A stretch of 53,833 nt of DNA. Source: Leisingera sp. ANG59. GTDB taxonomy: Bacteria > Pseudomonadota > Alphaproteobacteria > Rhodobacterales > Rhodobacteraceae. The position numbers were made by a program, and so were the translations under genes. The notes under the pieces are model-generated. The model worked only from the letters and a program-made list of their open reading frames with translations, did not search any database and had not been told where the DNA came from. The stretch covers positions 1 through 53,833 of the forward strand of contig NZ_WLCM01000030.1 of NCBI RefSeq assembly GCF_013317235.1, given 5' to 3'. The first letter of the stretch is position 1; each line of letters starts with the position of its first letter. Shown piece after piece: positions 43,020 through 53,598 of the stretch.

Positions 43020-43922
43020 CTACCCCAGTGTTTTCACGCTGCCATCCGGCGCCAGCAGGGTGGCACTGGCGCCGCCCGGAAAGCGCGCCAGCGCGGCGGT
43101 GATTTCCTCTTCATTCATCAGGCAGAAGGCGGTGGAGGCCGCATCGGCCAGCGCGGCGCTGGCGGCCTCGGTGCTGACGGTGGCCCACTGCGGCCGGCGG
43201 TCGAGGGCGGGGTGCAGGATATGCGCGGCACCCCGCAGCTGCAGGGCACCGGGGCTGGAGGTGGCGATGGCGCCACCGGTCAGGCTGCGGGCGGCAAAGA
43301 CGCCTCGCTCCGGGTCGGCCAGGCCGATACGGAACGGGCCGCCAAGTGCCGCAAACTCCCCGGCATTGACCAGAACCCGATCCAGCCCCAGGCGGTTAAG
43401 TGCTGCGCGGACCATGTCGGTGGCAAAGCCCTGGGCAATGCCATTGAAGGTCAGCGCCTGGCCCGGTGCCAGCCGGATCGCCTGTTCTGTCACGGACAAC
43501 TTGTGCCAGCCGGTGAGGCGGGCAGCCCTGCTGATGCCGTCTCCGCGCGCAAGGGCCTGCCACAGCGGCTGCACTGTGGGGTCGAATACGCCTGCCGTTG
43601 CAGCGTGCACCAGGGTGCAGAGCCGGGCCAGATGCAAAAACGGCGGCGGCGGGTTTTTCAGAAACCCGGTCCGGTTCAGCCGGGACAGGGCAGACGCCGG
43701 ATCATAAAGGCTGAACAGTTGTTCGGCCTGCCGCAGCTGCGACAGCGCGGCAGCAATTGCCCGGTCTGCCAGGCGCGGCGGCGCGTAGATGGTCAGGCGC
43801 GCCTCCGCGCCGAAGGCAGACCCGCGCCAGGTAACGGGCGCGGCCCGCGCCGCCGGCGCCGCTGCGCCAAGCGCGGCAGCAGAGATTGCCAGGAACCGGC
43901 GGCGGGTCAGTTGTGCGCTCAT
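43020..43922 (-). CDS. apbE: FAD:protein FMN transferase (ApbE)
   Basis: The 300-residue exported protein has a twin-arginine leader (LTRRRFLAISAAALG, residues 6-20). It carries ApbE core motifs: EQLFSLYDPASALSRLNRTG, FNGIAQGFATDMV, VNAGEFAALGG, and a C-terminal DAASTAFCLMNEE. ApbE uses FAD to attach FMN covalently to a Thr of a periplasmic or membrane protein. The obvious acceptor is the NosR-like protein whose stop codon overlaps this start (ATGA at 43919-43922). ATG 43922 was preferred to the longer in-frame reading. Confidence 0.9.
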   Translation of the reverse strand: MSAQLTRRRFLAISAAALGAAAPAARAAPVTWRGSAFGAEARLTIYAPPRLADRAIAAALSQLRQAEQLFSLYDPASALSRLNRTGFLKNPPPPFLHLARLCTLVHAATAGVFDPTVQPLWQALARGDGISRAARLTGWHKLSVTEQAIRLAPGQALTFNGIAQGFATDMVRAALNRLGLDRVLVNAGEFAALGGPFRIGLADPERGVFAARSLTGGAIATSSPGALQLRGAAHILHPALDRRPQWATVSTEAASAALADAASTAFCLMNEEEITAALARFPGGASATLLAPDGSVKTLG

Positions 43923-46003
43923 TCCGCGGCCTCCAGATGTTGTTTCCGGCGCGCCGCCAGGATCAGCGGCACGCAGCGGGCTGGATCGTCGTGGATTGAC
44001 ACGCAGTCGAGGCAGCCGAAGCATTCGTCATAGCGGACCACGCCGGATGGCCCGATCGCGCCATAGGCGCATTTCACCCGGCACAGCTGGCAGGGGCTGC
44101 CGCAGGCGGCGCGCCGGGCAATCCAGTTGCGCTGTCGCAGCAGCCCGCCAGCCGCCATGGCCGCGCCCAGCGGGCACAGATAGCGGCAAAAGGGCTTGAA
44201 CAGCACCAGACCCGCCGCCAGCCAGAAGACCGCATAGGCGGTGAAATACCACTCGCGCAGGAAGTAGGTGGTGATCGCGGTCTTGAAGGGTTCGACCTCG
44301 GCCGCGGTGTCCACATGTTCCGGCGCCAGGAAAACCAGCGATACCAGCCCGGCCAGCACCCCGTACTTGAGGTATCTGAGCCGCCCGTCCCAGGCCGGCG
44401 GAAGGGCGGTCCGCGGCAGACCCAGCCTGCGGCCAAGATGGTGCGCGAATTCCTGCAGCGCGCCGAACGGGCACAGCCAGCCGCAGAACAGGGCCCGCCC
44501 CCACAGGACAAGCCCGAGGATGGCAAAGCCCCAGAGCAGCAGCGAAAACGGGTCATAGGCAAGAAAGGCAAAGCTGCCGCCCTCGGCCGCGGCGCGCAAA
44601 ACGCCCAGAACGGTGACGATGGACAGCTGGCCCTGGCCCCACCAGCCGGCAAACAGGGTGACAGCTGCCAGCACTGCGAGCCGCAGCGGGGTCAGGGCCT
44701 CGCGGGCGGCGATCCGGCCTTGGCGCAGCAGCAGCGCGGCGGTCAGCGTGGTCAGTAGCAGCGCCAGCAGGGTCAGGTCGGTGCTGCGGCTGCGCAGCGC
44801 CTCCAGCCAGGGCGGCATCGGTGCCGGGGCCTCGTCGCGCAGGAAAAACCGTTCGGGGGTCCGGTGCGTGACAGGAAATTCCACGGTGCCTGTCTCGGGC
44901 TGGAACATGCCGTGCGCGCGCACCGCCTGGGCGTGCAGGGTCCACTCCCGCGCTGGATCAAAGCCGAGGCGGCGGTCGGCCCGCAGGATCATCGCCGTGC
45001 CTTCGTGCAACGGGCCGGGCAGATCCGGCGACAGATCCACCAGCAGGTCGCTGTCCCGCAGCGCCACCGGCAGGCCGTTCTGGGTGGCAAACACCCGGTC
45101 CGGCGCGGTGTTGCGGATGAATTCCGGGCTAACCAGCCCGTGGCGGCCGGTCTCGACCAGCAACAGCGGCTCATCATCGGGGGAGATCGCCAGGAAATCC
45201 TGCAGCTCATTGTAACCGTCGCGAGAGAGGACCGCCTGCGCAATTGAAGGCGGGCCGAGGTCGATAATCCAGAGATCCAGATAGGGCGCCTCAGGGTGTT
45301 GCTGCCCCTCCGGATCGTCATCCGCCCACAGGGTGCCGGCAAAGGCCGCATCAACCTCCGCGTTGGAGACAGTGGCGCGGGCGGCCAGTCCCTGATCCGC
45401 CAAGGCCACCCAGTCCAGCGGCTCGCTGTGGTCCGGGTCAGGCCGGGCCGGGGGCGTGGTGATGACGCCGTGCATCTTCTCGCGCGCGACCGCCAGCGCT
45501 GCCGCCATCACCGAGTCATGCGCGATCCGTACTGACGCGGTCGCCTTGCTGACCCCGTCGAGATAGACCAGGGATGAGCCGGAACCGGTCTCTCCGTAGG
45601 GGGTGCCGACGGTGATCGCCGAAAAGACCGACAGGCCGGGGTACTGCTCGAAGAACTTGTGGAACGGGGCAGGGCCAAGCCCGGAGACAAAGACCGGCTC
45701 GTTATGGTTGATCAGCCGGACATCCAGAAATTTGCCGTTCAGTTCCATGAGCACCAGCATGTTGACCGGCGCCCCCGAAAACCCGGGCAGCGGGGCCAGG
45801 GGTTCGGTTTCAAAGGCATAGCCTGCCTCCGCCCCGCCGGAGTTGAGCAGCGTGTAGACGCCCTTGCCGTTCACCGGCTCCCCCAGGGAGAACGGCGGCA
45901 TGATCAGGGCGCTGATCTCCTCGCGCGGCAAGGGTGACGCTGACAACGCACCAGCCGCAAGCAGCCAGGCCTGAATCAGAAGTATGGATAGGAGCGCGCG
46001 CAT
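43919..46003 (-). CDS. NosR/NirI-like FMN-binding, 4Fe-4S membrane protein
   Basis: The 694-residue protein has a signal peptide, then a periplasmic FMN-binding domain (about 70-180). Its flavinylation motif Asp149-Gly-Val-Ser-Lys-Ala-Thr155 places Thr155 as the FMN acceptor. A middle periplasmic region is followed by about five to six membrane segments and a C-terminal ferredoxin-like part with CGWLCPFGALQ, CRYLCPLGAAM and CQLCRVKCAYGAI / ECFGCLDCVSIH cysteine sets (several 4Fe-4S sites). This is the NosR/NirI architecture, but nos genes are absent; here it sits divergent to pqqA with ApbE downstream. ATG 46003 starts at the signal peptide. An electron-transfer role across the membrane is inferred. 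Confidence 0.85.
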   Translation of the reverse strand: MRALLSILLIQAWLLAAGALSASPLPREEISALIMPPFSLGEPVNGKGVYTLLNSGGAEAGYAFETEPLAPLPGFSGAPVNMLVLMELNGKFLDVRLINHNEPVFVSGLGPAPFHKFFEQYPGLSVFSAITVGTPYGETGSGSSLVYLDGVSKATASVRIAHDSVMAAALAVAREKMHGVITTPPARPDPDHSEPLDWVALADQGLAARATVSNAEVDAAFAGTLWADDDPEGQQHPEAPYLDLWIIDLGPPSIAQAVLSRDGYNELQDFLAISPDDEPLLLVETGRHGLVSPEFIRNTAPDRVFATQNGLPVALRDSDLLVDLSPDLPGPLHEGTAMILRADRRLGFDPAREWTLHAQAVRAHGMFQPETGTVEFPVTHRTPERFFLRDEAPAPMPPWLEALRSRSTDLTLLALLLTTLTAALLLRQGRIAAREALTPLRLAVLAAVTLFAGWWGQGQLSIVTVLGVLRAAAEGGSFAFLAYDPFSLLLWGFAILGLVLWGRALFCGWLCPFGALQEFAHHLGRRLGLPRTALPPAWDGRLRYLKYGVLAGLVSLVFLAPEHVDTAAEVEPFKTAITTYFLREWYFTAYAVFWLAAGLVLFKPFCRYLCPLGAAMAAGGLLRQRNWIARRAACGSPCQLCRVKCAYGAIGPSGVVRYDECFGCLDCVSIHDDPARCVPLILAARRKQHLEAAE

Positions 46004-46036
46004 GTTCGGAAGTCTGCCGGGGGCAGCGCCAGCGTG

Positions 46037-46060
46037 CCATTGGACCAAAGTCTGAGGCCG
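46037..46060 (+). promoter_or_regulatory. Copy of the PQQ-island motif (site B)
   Basis: ATTGGACCAAAGTCTGAGG (46039-46057) is identical to site A at 16 of 19 positions. It lies just upstream of the NosR-like gene (ATG 46003, reverse) in the 150-base spacer shared with pqqA. Confidence 0.55.
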
Positions 46061-46074
46061 CGCAATGACCCTGT

Positions 46075-46097
46075 CCCTACGACCAAAGGCCAATACC
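46075..46097 (-). promoter_or_regulatory. Copy of the PQQ-island motif (site C)
   Basis: On the reverse strand ATTGGCCTTTGGTCGTAGG aligns with site A without gaps at 15 of 19 positions. It ends about 56 bases upstream of pqqA. With site B, which has the opposite orientation, it gives each side of the divergent promoter its own copy. Confidence 0.6.
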
Positions 46098-46153
46098 GGG
46101 GCCGGGGACGGGGGGCTAGGCTGACGGGATTAGAGCCAGCAAAGGAGGATGAA

Positions 46154-46261
46154 ATGGCCTGGTCTGCCCCGAAACTGAAAGAAATCAACTGCGGCATGGA
46201 AATCAACATGTACTCCCCGTCCGAGGACGAGGGCCGCGAATACGAACCCGATCTGTTCTGA
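46154..46261 (+). CDS. pqqA: PQQ precursor peptide PqqA
   Basis: The 35-residue peptide begins MAWSAPKLKEINCGMEINMY. Glu16 and Tyr20, the two residues that become the PQQ carbon skeleton, are spaced Glu-x3-Tyr as in other PqqA. An acidic tail (EDEGREYEPDLF) follows. The strong ribosome site AAAGGAGG lies six bases before ATG 46154. It opens the pqqABCDE operon, divergent from the NosR-like gene, with motif copies in between. Its length is slightly greater than the common 22-29 residues. Confidence 0.93.
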   Translation: MAWSAPKLKEINCGMEINMYSPSEDEGREYEPDLF

Positions 46262-46282
46262 TCGCGAAACAGGAAAACGGCC

Positions 46283-47167
46283 ATGCGGTTTCTGGTTCTT
46301 GGTGCGGCAGCGGGCGGCGGCCTGCCGCAATGGAATTGCGGCTGCCGGAATTGCCGGGACGCGCGTCTCGGCAGGATCGCTTCCGCCACCCAGTCCTCAT
46401 TGGCCGTGACACTGGACGGGCAGAACTGGGCGGTTTTGAACACCTCTCCCGATATCCGTGTTCAGCTGCAGAACTGCCCGCCCATGCACCCGCAATCGCT
46501 GCGCCACAGCCCACTGCGCGCGGTGCTGCTGACCAATGGCGACATTGACCACATCGCGGGTTTGCTGTCCTTGCGGGAACAGTCGCCTTTCAGCCTGTTC
46601 GCCACGGCGGGGCTGCTGGAATTGCTGGCGGCGAACCCGGTGTTCAACGCGCTTCCTACGGCTGTCGGCCGCCATCCGGTGCGGCTGAGCGAAGGTTTCG
46701 AGCTGCTTCCGGGGCTGCAGGCAACGGTTTTTCCGGTGCCGGGCAAGGTGCCGCTGTTCATGGAGGACGGGCAGGTGCAGACGGATGTGATGGGGGAACA
46801 GACGGTTGGCGTCCGGCTGAGCGACGGTGCGAAAACCGCCTATTACATCCCCGGCTGCTCCGGTGTGTCGGGCGGCCTGCTGGAGATGCTGTCGGATGCC
46901 GATCAGATCTTCTTTGACGGCACGCTCTGGCACGACGAGGAGATGATCCAGAGCGGGACGGGCAGCAAGACCGGCCAGCGGATGGGGCATATCTCCATCA
47001 GCGGCACCGAGGGCTCGATCGCCGGTTTGCAGGCCGTGGATGCCGCCAAGACGTTCATTCACATCAACAACACCAACCCCGTCTGGCAGCCTGGCAGCGC
47101 CGAGCGCGCGCAGGTGCTGGCCGCCGGGTGGACAATTGCAGAGGATGGAATGGAGATCGCGCTATGA
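46283..47167 (+). CDS. pqqB: PQQ biosynthesis protein PqqB
   Basis: The 294-residue cytoplasmic protein has the metallo-beta-lactamase-like fold of PqqB. It starts MRFLVLGAAAGGGLPQWNCG, with the paired cysteines NCGCRNC, a NGDIDHIAGLLSLRE metal region and the late HINNTNPV block. PqqB acts in an oxidative step of the tyrosine moiety in PQQ formation. It lies 21 bases after pqqA and overlaps pqqC by four bases. Confidence 0.95.
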   Translation: MRFLVLGAAAGGGLPQWNCGCRNCRDARLGRIASATQSSLAVTLDGQNWAVLNTSPDIRVQLQNCPPMHPQSLRHSPLRAVLLTNGDIDHIAGLLSLREQSPFSLFATAGLLELLAANPVFNALPTAVGRHPVRLSEGFELLPGLQATVFPVPGKVPLFMEDGQVQTDVMGEQTVGVRLSDGAKTAYYIPGCSGVSGGLLEMLSDADQIFFDGTLWHDEEMIQSGTGSKTGQRMGHISISGTEGSIAGLQAVDAAKTFIHINNTNPVWQPGSAERAQVLAAGWTIAEDGMEIAL

Positions 47168-47916
47168 ATGCACACACCCGGAATACGTCTGCGAGCGGGC
47201 CCCTGGAGGCCCGTCTGCGCGCCATCGGCGTCGCCCGTTACCACGACAAACATCCGTTCCATCACAGGTTGCACGGCGGCGAATGCTCGCCCGATCAGGT
47301 CCGCGCCTGGGTGATCAACCGCTGGGCCTACCAGGCGGCGATCCCGATGAAGGATGCTGCCTTTCTGTCCCGCTGCGCTGATCCCGCCATGCGCAGGGTC
47401 TGGCGCAGCCGGATCGAGGACCATGACGGCGGCATCAGCGAGGGCGGCGGCATCCGCCGCTGGCTGCGGCTGGCCGAAGCGGTCGGGCTTGACCCGGACT
47501 ACGTGGCCTCTGGCCGCGGGGTTCTGCCGGCCACCCGGTTCGCTGTCGATGCCTATATCCGCTATGTGCGCGACATGCCGCTGCTGCAGGCGGTGGCCTC
47601 GTCGCTGACGGAACTGTTTGCGCCTGCCATCCACGAACAGCGGATCGAAGGCCTGCTGCAGCACTACGACTTTGCCAACACTGCCAGCCTGTCCTATTTC
47701 CGCAAACGGCTGACCGAAGCGCCGAAGGATGTGAAATTCGGCCTGGCCTGGGTTCTGGAAAACGCAGACACCCCCGAAAAAGAAGACGCCGCCTGCGCGG
47801 CGCTGATCTTCAAGACCGATGTTCTGTGGGCGCAGCTGGATGCGCTTTGGGGCGCCTATGTGGAGCCGGGGCGGATCCCGCCGGGCGCATGGCAGCCGGG
47901 GGAGGGAATGGCATGA
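47164..47916 (+). CDS. pqqC: Pyrroloquinoline-quinone synthase PqqC
   Basis: The 250-residue protein has the haem-oxygenase-like helical fold of Pqq[21 protein letters not shown] near residue 25, [20 protein letters not shown], and RIEDHDGG. It catalyses the final ring closure and eight-electron oxidation to PQQ without a metal. ATG 47164 overlaps the pqqB stop; pqqD starts within its last codons. Confidence 0.96.
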   Translation: MNAHTRNTSASGPLEARLRAIGVARYHDKHPFHHRLHGGECSPDQVRAWVINRWAYQAAIPMKDAAFLSRCADPAMRRVWRSRIEDHDGGISEGGGIRRWLRLAEAVGLDPDYVASGRGVLPATRFAVDAYIRYVRDMPLLQAVASSLTELFAPAIHEQRIEGLLQHYDFANTASLSYFRKRLTEAPKDVKFGLAWVLENADTPEKEDAACAALIFKTDVLWAQLDALWGAYVEPGRIPPGAWQPGEGMA

Positions 47917-48200
47917 AGCTGGCGCTGGCCCCCTCCGACCGTCCCTTTCTGCCGCGCGGCGTGCGCCTGGCGGCGGACAAGGTGCGGGGCGGCACGGTGC
48001 TGCTGTGCCCGGAAAAGGCCATTGCGCTGGACGCCATAGGCGAGGCGATCCTGTCGCGGGTGGATGGCAGCACATCGTTCAAGGAGATTGTTGCCGGTCT
48101 GGCGGCAGCCTACGATGCGCCGGCAGAGCAGATCGCCGGGGATGTGCAGCGCTTTCTGGCTGGCCTGCGGGCGCGGATGTATCTGGCGGTGCGGCCATGA
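47913..48200 (+). CDS. pqqD: PQQ biosynthesis peptide chaperone PqqD
   Basis: The 95-residue protein is of the RRE (RiPP recognition element) fold: [20 protein letters not shown], then [18 protein letters not shown], then [15 protein letters not shown]. PqqD binds PqqA and presents it to PqqE. ATG 47913 overlaps the pqqC stop by four bases, and its stop overlaps the pqqE start. Confidence 0.94.
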   Translation: MKLALAPSDRPFLPRGVRLAADKVRGGTVLLCPEKAIALDAIGEAILSRVDGSTSFKEIVAGLAAAYDAPAEQIAGDVQRFLAGLRARMYLAVRP

Positions 48201-49282
48201 CCGTGCCTCCGCCAATCGCGATGCTGGCCGAGCTGACGCACCGCTGCCCGCTGGCCTGCCCCTATTGCTCCAACCCGCAGGACCTGCTGGGCCGCGAGGC
48301 GGAGATGACAACCGGCGAATGGGCGGATGCCTTCCGCCAGGCTGCGGAGCTGGGCGTCCTGCAATTGCACCTGTCCGGCGGCGAGCCCGCCGCGCGCCCG
48401 GATCTGGCAGAGCTCACCGCGGCGGCACAGGGCTGCGGCCTGTATACCAATCTGATCACCAGCGGTATCGGCCTGACGCCCAGGCGGCTGGATGCCCTGG
48501 AGGCAGCGGGGCTGGACCATATCCAGCTGTCCCTGCAGGGCACGAGCGCCGGGCTTGCCGATTGGATCGGCGGCTACAAGGGCGGATTTGACCGCAAGGT
48601 GAAGATCGCGGCGGAGATCAAGGCCCGGGGAATTCCCCTGACGCTGAACGCCGTCATGCACCGGCACAATCTGGACGATCTGGAATGCACCATCGAAATG
48701 GCTGTCGAAATGGGCGCCCGGCGGCTCGAAGTGGCCTGCGTGCAGTTCCACGGCTGGGCGTCCCGCAACCGGGCCCAGCTGCTGCCAACGCACGCGCAGA
48801 CAGAGGCCGCCAAACGCATCGTCGCAGAGGCAGAGCAGCGGCTGCGCGGTGTGCTGGCCTTCGACTTCGTGCCGCCGGACTATTATGCGGATTATCCCAA
48901 GGCCTGCATGGGCGGCTGGGGCACGGCCGGGCTGAACATCGCGCCGGACGGCACCGTGCTGCCCTGCCACGCGGCCCAGACCATCCCGCACCTGGACTTT
49001 GACAACGTCCGCAGCAAACCACTGGCGACGATCTGGTACGAGGGCGCGGCATTCAATGCCTATAGGGGCACAGGTTGGCTGCCGCAGCCTTGCCGCAGCT
49101 GCGACCGCAAGGAAAGTGATTTCGGCGGCTGCCGCTGCCAGGCGCTGGCTCTGGCCGGGGACGCAAGCGCAGCCGACCCCGTGTGCCGCAAGTCGCCCCG
49201 GCACCAAGCCGTGCTTGACCTGCTTGAGGCGGGAAGCACCGGCGACAGCGGCGGCTTTGTCTACCGGCGTGCCGCTGGCTGA
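48197..49282 (+). CDS. pqqE: PqqA peptide cyclase PqqE (radical SAM)
   Basis: The 361-residue radical SAM enzyme has a CxxxCxxC cluster site (Cys17, Cys21, Cys24 in [13 protein letters not shown]). It has an [17 protein letters not shown]-contact block and a C-terminal SPASM region with cysteines in [25 protein letters not shown] and DPVCRKSP. It makes the carbon-carbon bond between Glu16 and Tyr20 of PqqA. Start ATG 48197 overlaps pqqD. It is the last gene of the operon; pqqF and pqqG are not in the window. Confidence 0.96.
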   Translation: MTVPPPIAMLAELTHRCPLACPYCSNPQDLLGREAEMTTGEWADAFRQAAELGVLQLHLSGGEPAARPDLAELTAAAQGCGLYTNLITSGIGLTPRRLDALEAAGLDHIQLSLQGTSAGLADWIGGYKGGFDRKVKIAAEIKARGIPLTLNAVMHRHNLDDLECTIEMAVEMGARRLEVACVQFHGWASRNRAQLLPTHAQTEAAKRIVAEAEQRLRGVLAFDFVPPDYYADYPKACMGGWGTAGLNIAPDGTVLPCHAAQTIPHLDFDNVRSKPLATIWYEGAAFNAYRGTGWLPQPCRSCDRKESDFGGCRCQALALAGDASAADPVCRKSPRHQAVLDLLEAGSTGDSGGFVYRRAAG

Positions 49283-49417
49283 GGAAACCGGCACCGGCTG
49301 AACGACCACTCCCAGCTTAGCGTAGGATTCCACACTCTTTCGCAAACGCTCCTTTCCAGTCTGCTGCCATAGTCATGATGCCTGTCTCAATTTGATGATC
49401 TGCAGAACAGCAGAAGG
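49283..49417. other. Convergent spacer pqqE / nrdF
   Basis: A 135-base spacer between two genes pointing at each other. I see no strong hairpin with a U-run on either strand; its terminators, if any, are not obvious. Confidence 0.35.
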
Positions 49418-52507
<3,090 letters not shown>

Positions 52508-52526
<19 letters not shown>

Positions 52527-52936
52527 GTCTTTCTCCCCAGGGTTTCCAGCCCAGCCCGCACGCGGGCAATATCTGTTTCGGTGCCAGCCAGCTCAAATGT
52601 ATACAGCAGCGGCACCTTGCATTTTTGCGAAATGATGCGGCCGGCCAGGGCATAGGTCGCACCAAAGTTGCGGTTGCCGGTTCCGATCACCCCGGTCAGC
52701 CGGGCGCGGCGGGCCGGGTCATTCAGGAAGTGGATCACCTGTTTCGGCACTGCGCCGCGGCCTTCGCCATCGGCATAGGTCGGGCAGATCAGGACGAATG
52801 GCTTATCCGGCACGGGAAACCCTGCGCCCTCTTCAACAGGAATGCGCGATGCATCCGCACCAAGGCGTGCCACGAAACGCTGCGTGTTTCCCGATTTCGA
52901 AGAGAAGTAGACGAGCCCCGGCAGCCCGCCGGTCAC
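52508..52936 (-). CDS. nrdI: Flavodoxin-like protein NrdI
   Basis: The 142-residue FMN protein has a [16 protein letters not shown] phosphate loop, an [12 protein letters not shown] region and [15 protein letters not shown]. NrdI supplies the oxidant or reductant that assembles the Mn2-tyrosyl cofactor of NrdF. Its start abuts the nrdH stop (52937), and its 3' end overlaps nrdE. Confidence 0.94.
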
Positions 52937-53161
52937 TTAGGACGCCAGACGGGCGATCATGTCGGGGCGGAAACCGGACCAGTGGTCGGCACCGGCGACA
53001 ACCACCGGAGCCTGGCGGTAGCCCAGCTCGGTCACATGGGAGAGCGCGGCATTGTCCTCGGTCAGATCCACAACGTCATAGCTGATGCCCTTGGCATCCA
53101 GCGCACGGGTGGTGGCGGTGCATTGCACACAGGCGGGTTTGGAATACACGGTAATGCTCAT
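52937..53161 (-). CDS. nrdH: Glutaredoxin-like protein NrdH
   Basis: The 74-residue electron donor has the CxxC pair in KPACVQCTATTRALD (Cys11, Cys14) and the WSGFRPD segment characteristic of NrdH. It reduces the NrdE disulfide with thioredoxin reductase. ATG 53161 (MSITVYSK) with AGAGGA upstream is preferred to an upstream in-frame start. It is the first gene of nrdHIEF, downstream of a cobalamin riboswitch. Confidence 0.95.
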   Translation of the reverse strand: MSITVYSKPACVQCTATTRALDAKGISYDVVDLTEDNAALSHVTELGYRQAPVVVAGADHWSGFRPDMIARLAS

Positions 53162-53261
53162 CTGTCCTCTGTCTCTCTTGTTCAAAGCCGAGGACGCAAT
53201 GGACGGATACCGCCCAAAGCACGCCCCCGAACCCTCCGTTCGCGGTCATCATCATTCGCGC

Positions 53262-53430
53262 TGCGGCAGGTCTCCTGACTCGCGGATCAATGCTTGGGCC
53301 GGCCTTCCCGAAAGCTCGCTTTCAGTGGCGTAGTCAGCCTAGCTCACCGCTTACAGTTGCGGGGGCAGTGCCGGATTTCCACCGGCTTCCCTCTTAGCTT
53401 CCGACGGGAATCGGAAGAACCGAAGCTACA
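53262..53430 (-). ncRNA. Cobalamin riboswitch (adenosylcobalamin-type leader)
   Basis: Read on the reverse strand, the leader contains GCCGGTGGAAATCCGGCACTG, then CCCCCGCAACTGTAAGCGGTGAG, then the B12 box AGTCAGGAGACCTGCC (53265-53280). These are conserved cobalamin riboswitch elements in the right order. It lies upstream of nrdH. The expected effect is repression of this B12-independent reductase when cobalamin is available, so that a B12-dependent class II enzyme can be used. Confidence 0.95.
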
Positions 53431-53472
53431 CGATATTGGTGTTTGAAGGGGTGCGTTGTCAATATATAGCTT
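53428..53472 (-). promoter_or_regulatory. nrd promoter with two NrdR-box-like dyads
   Basis: On the reverse strand TTGACA (53457-53462) forms a -35 element and CAATAT (53433-53438) a weak -10 with an 18-base spacer. CTATATATTG (53460-53469) fits the NrdR box core CwAtATaTwG fully, and an ACAC...ATAT...GTGT dyad (53428-53442) is centred about 30 bases away, close to three helical turns. The two dyads overlap the -35 and -10 respectively. The second is shorter than the consensus by one base, so the pair is probable rather than certain. Confidence 0.5.
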
Positions 53473-53598
53473 TCGAAGCCACGGTTTTTCGTGGTCGCTA
53501 CAGGTCCCTTCCTGAACCTCTGAAACCTACATCGCAGCTCGCCAAGACGCAATCCAATCGAGGACTTCCCCCTGCGATCAACAGCGAGGCGTCTTTAA
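53473..53598. other. Spacer between nrd promoter and IS21 element
   Basis: About 126 bases with no recognisable gene, terminator or operator. The IS element begins at 53599. Confidence 0.3.
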
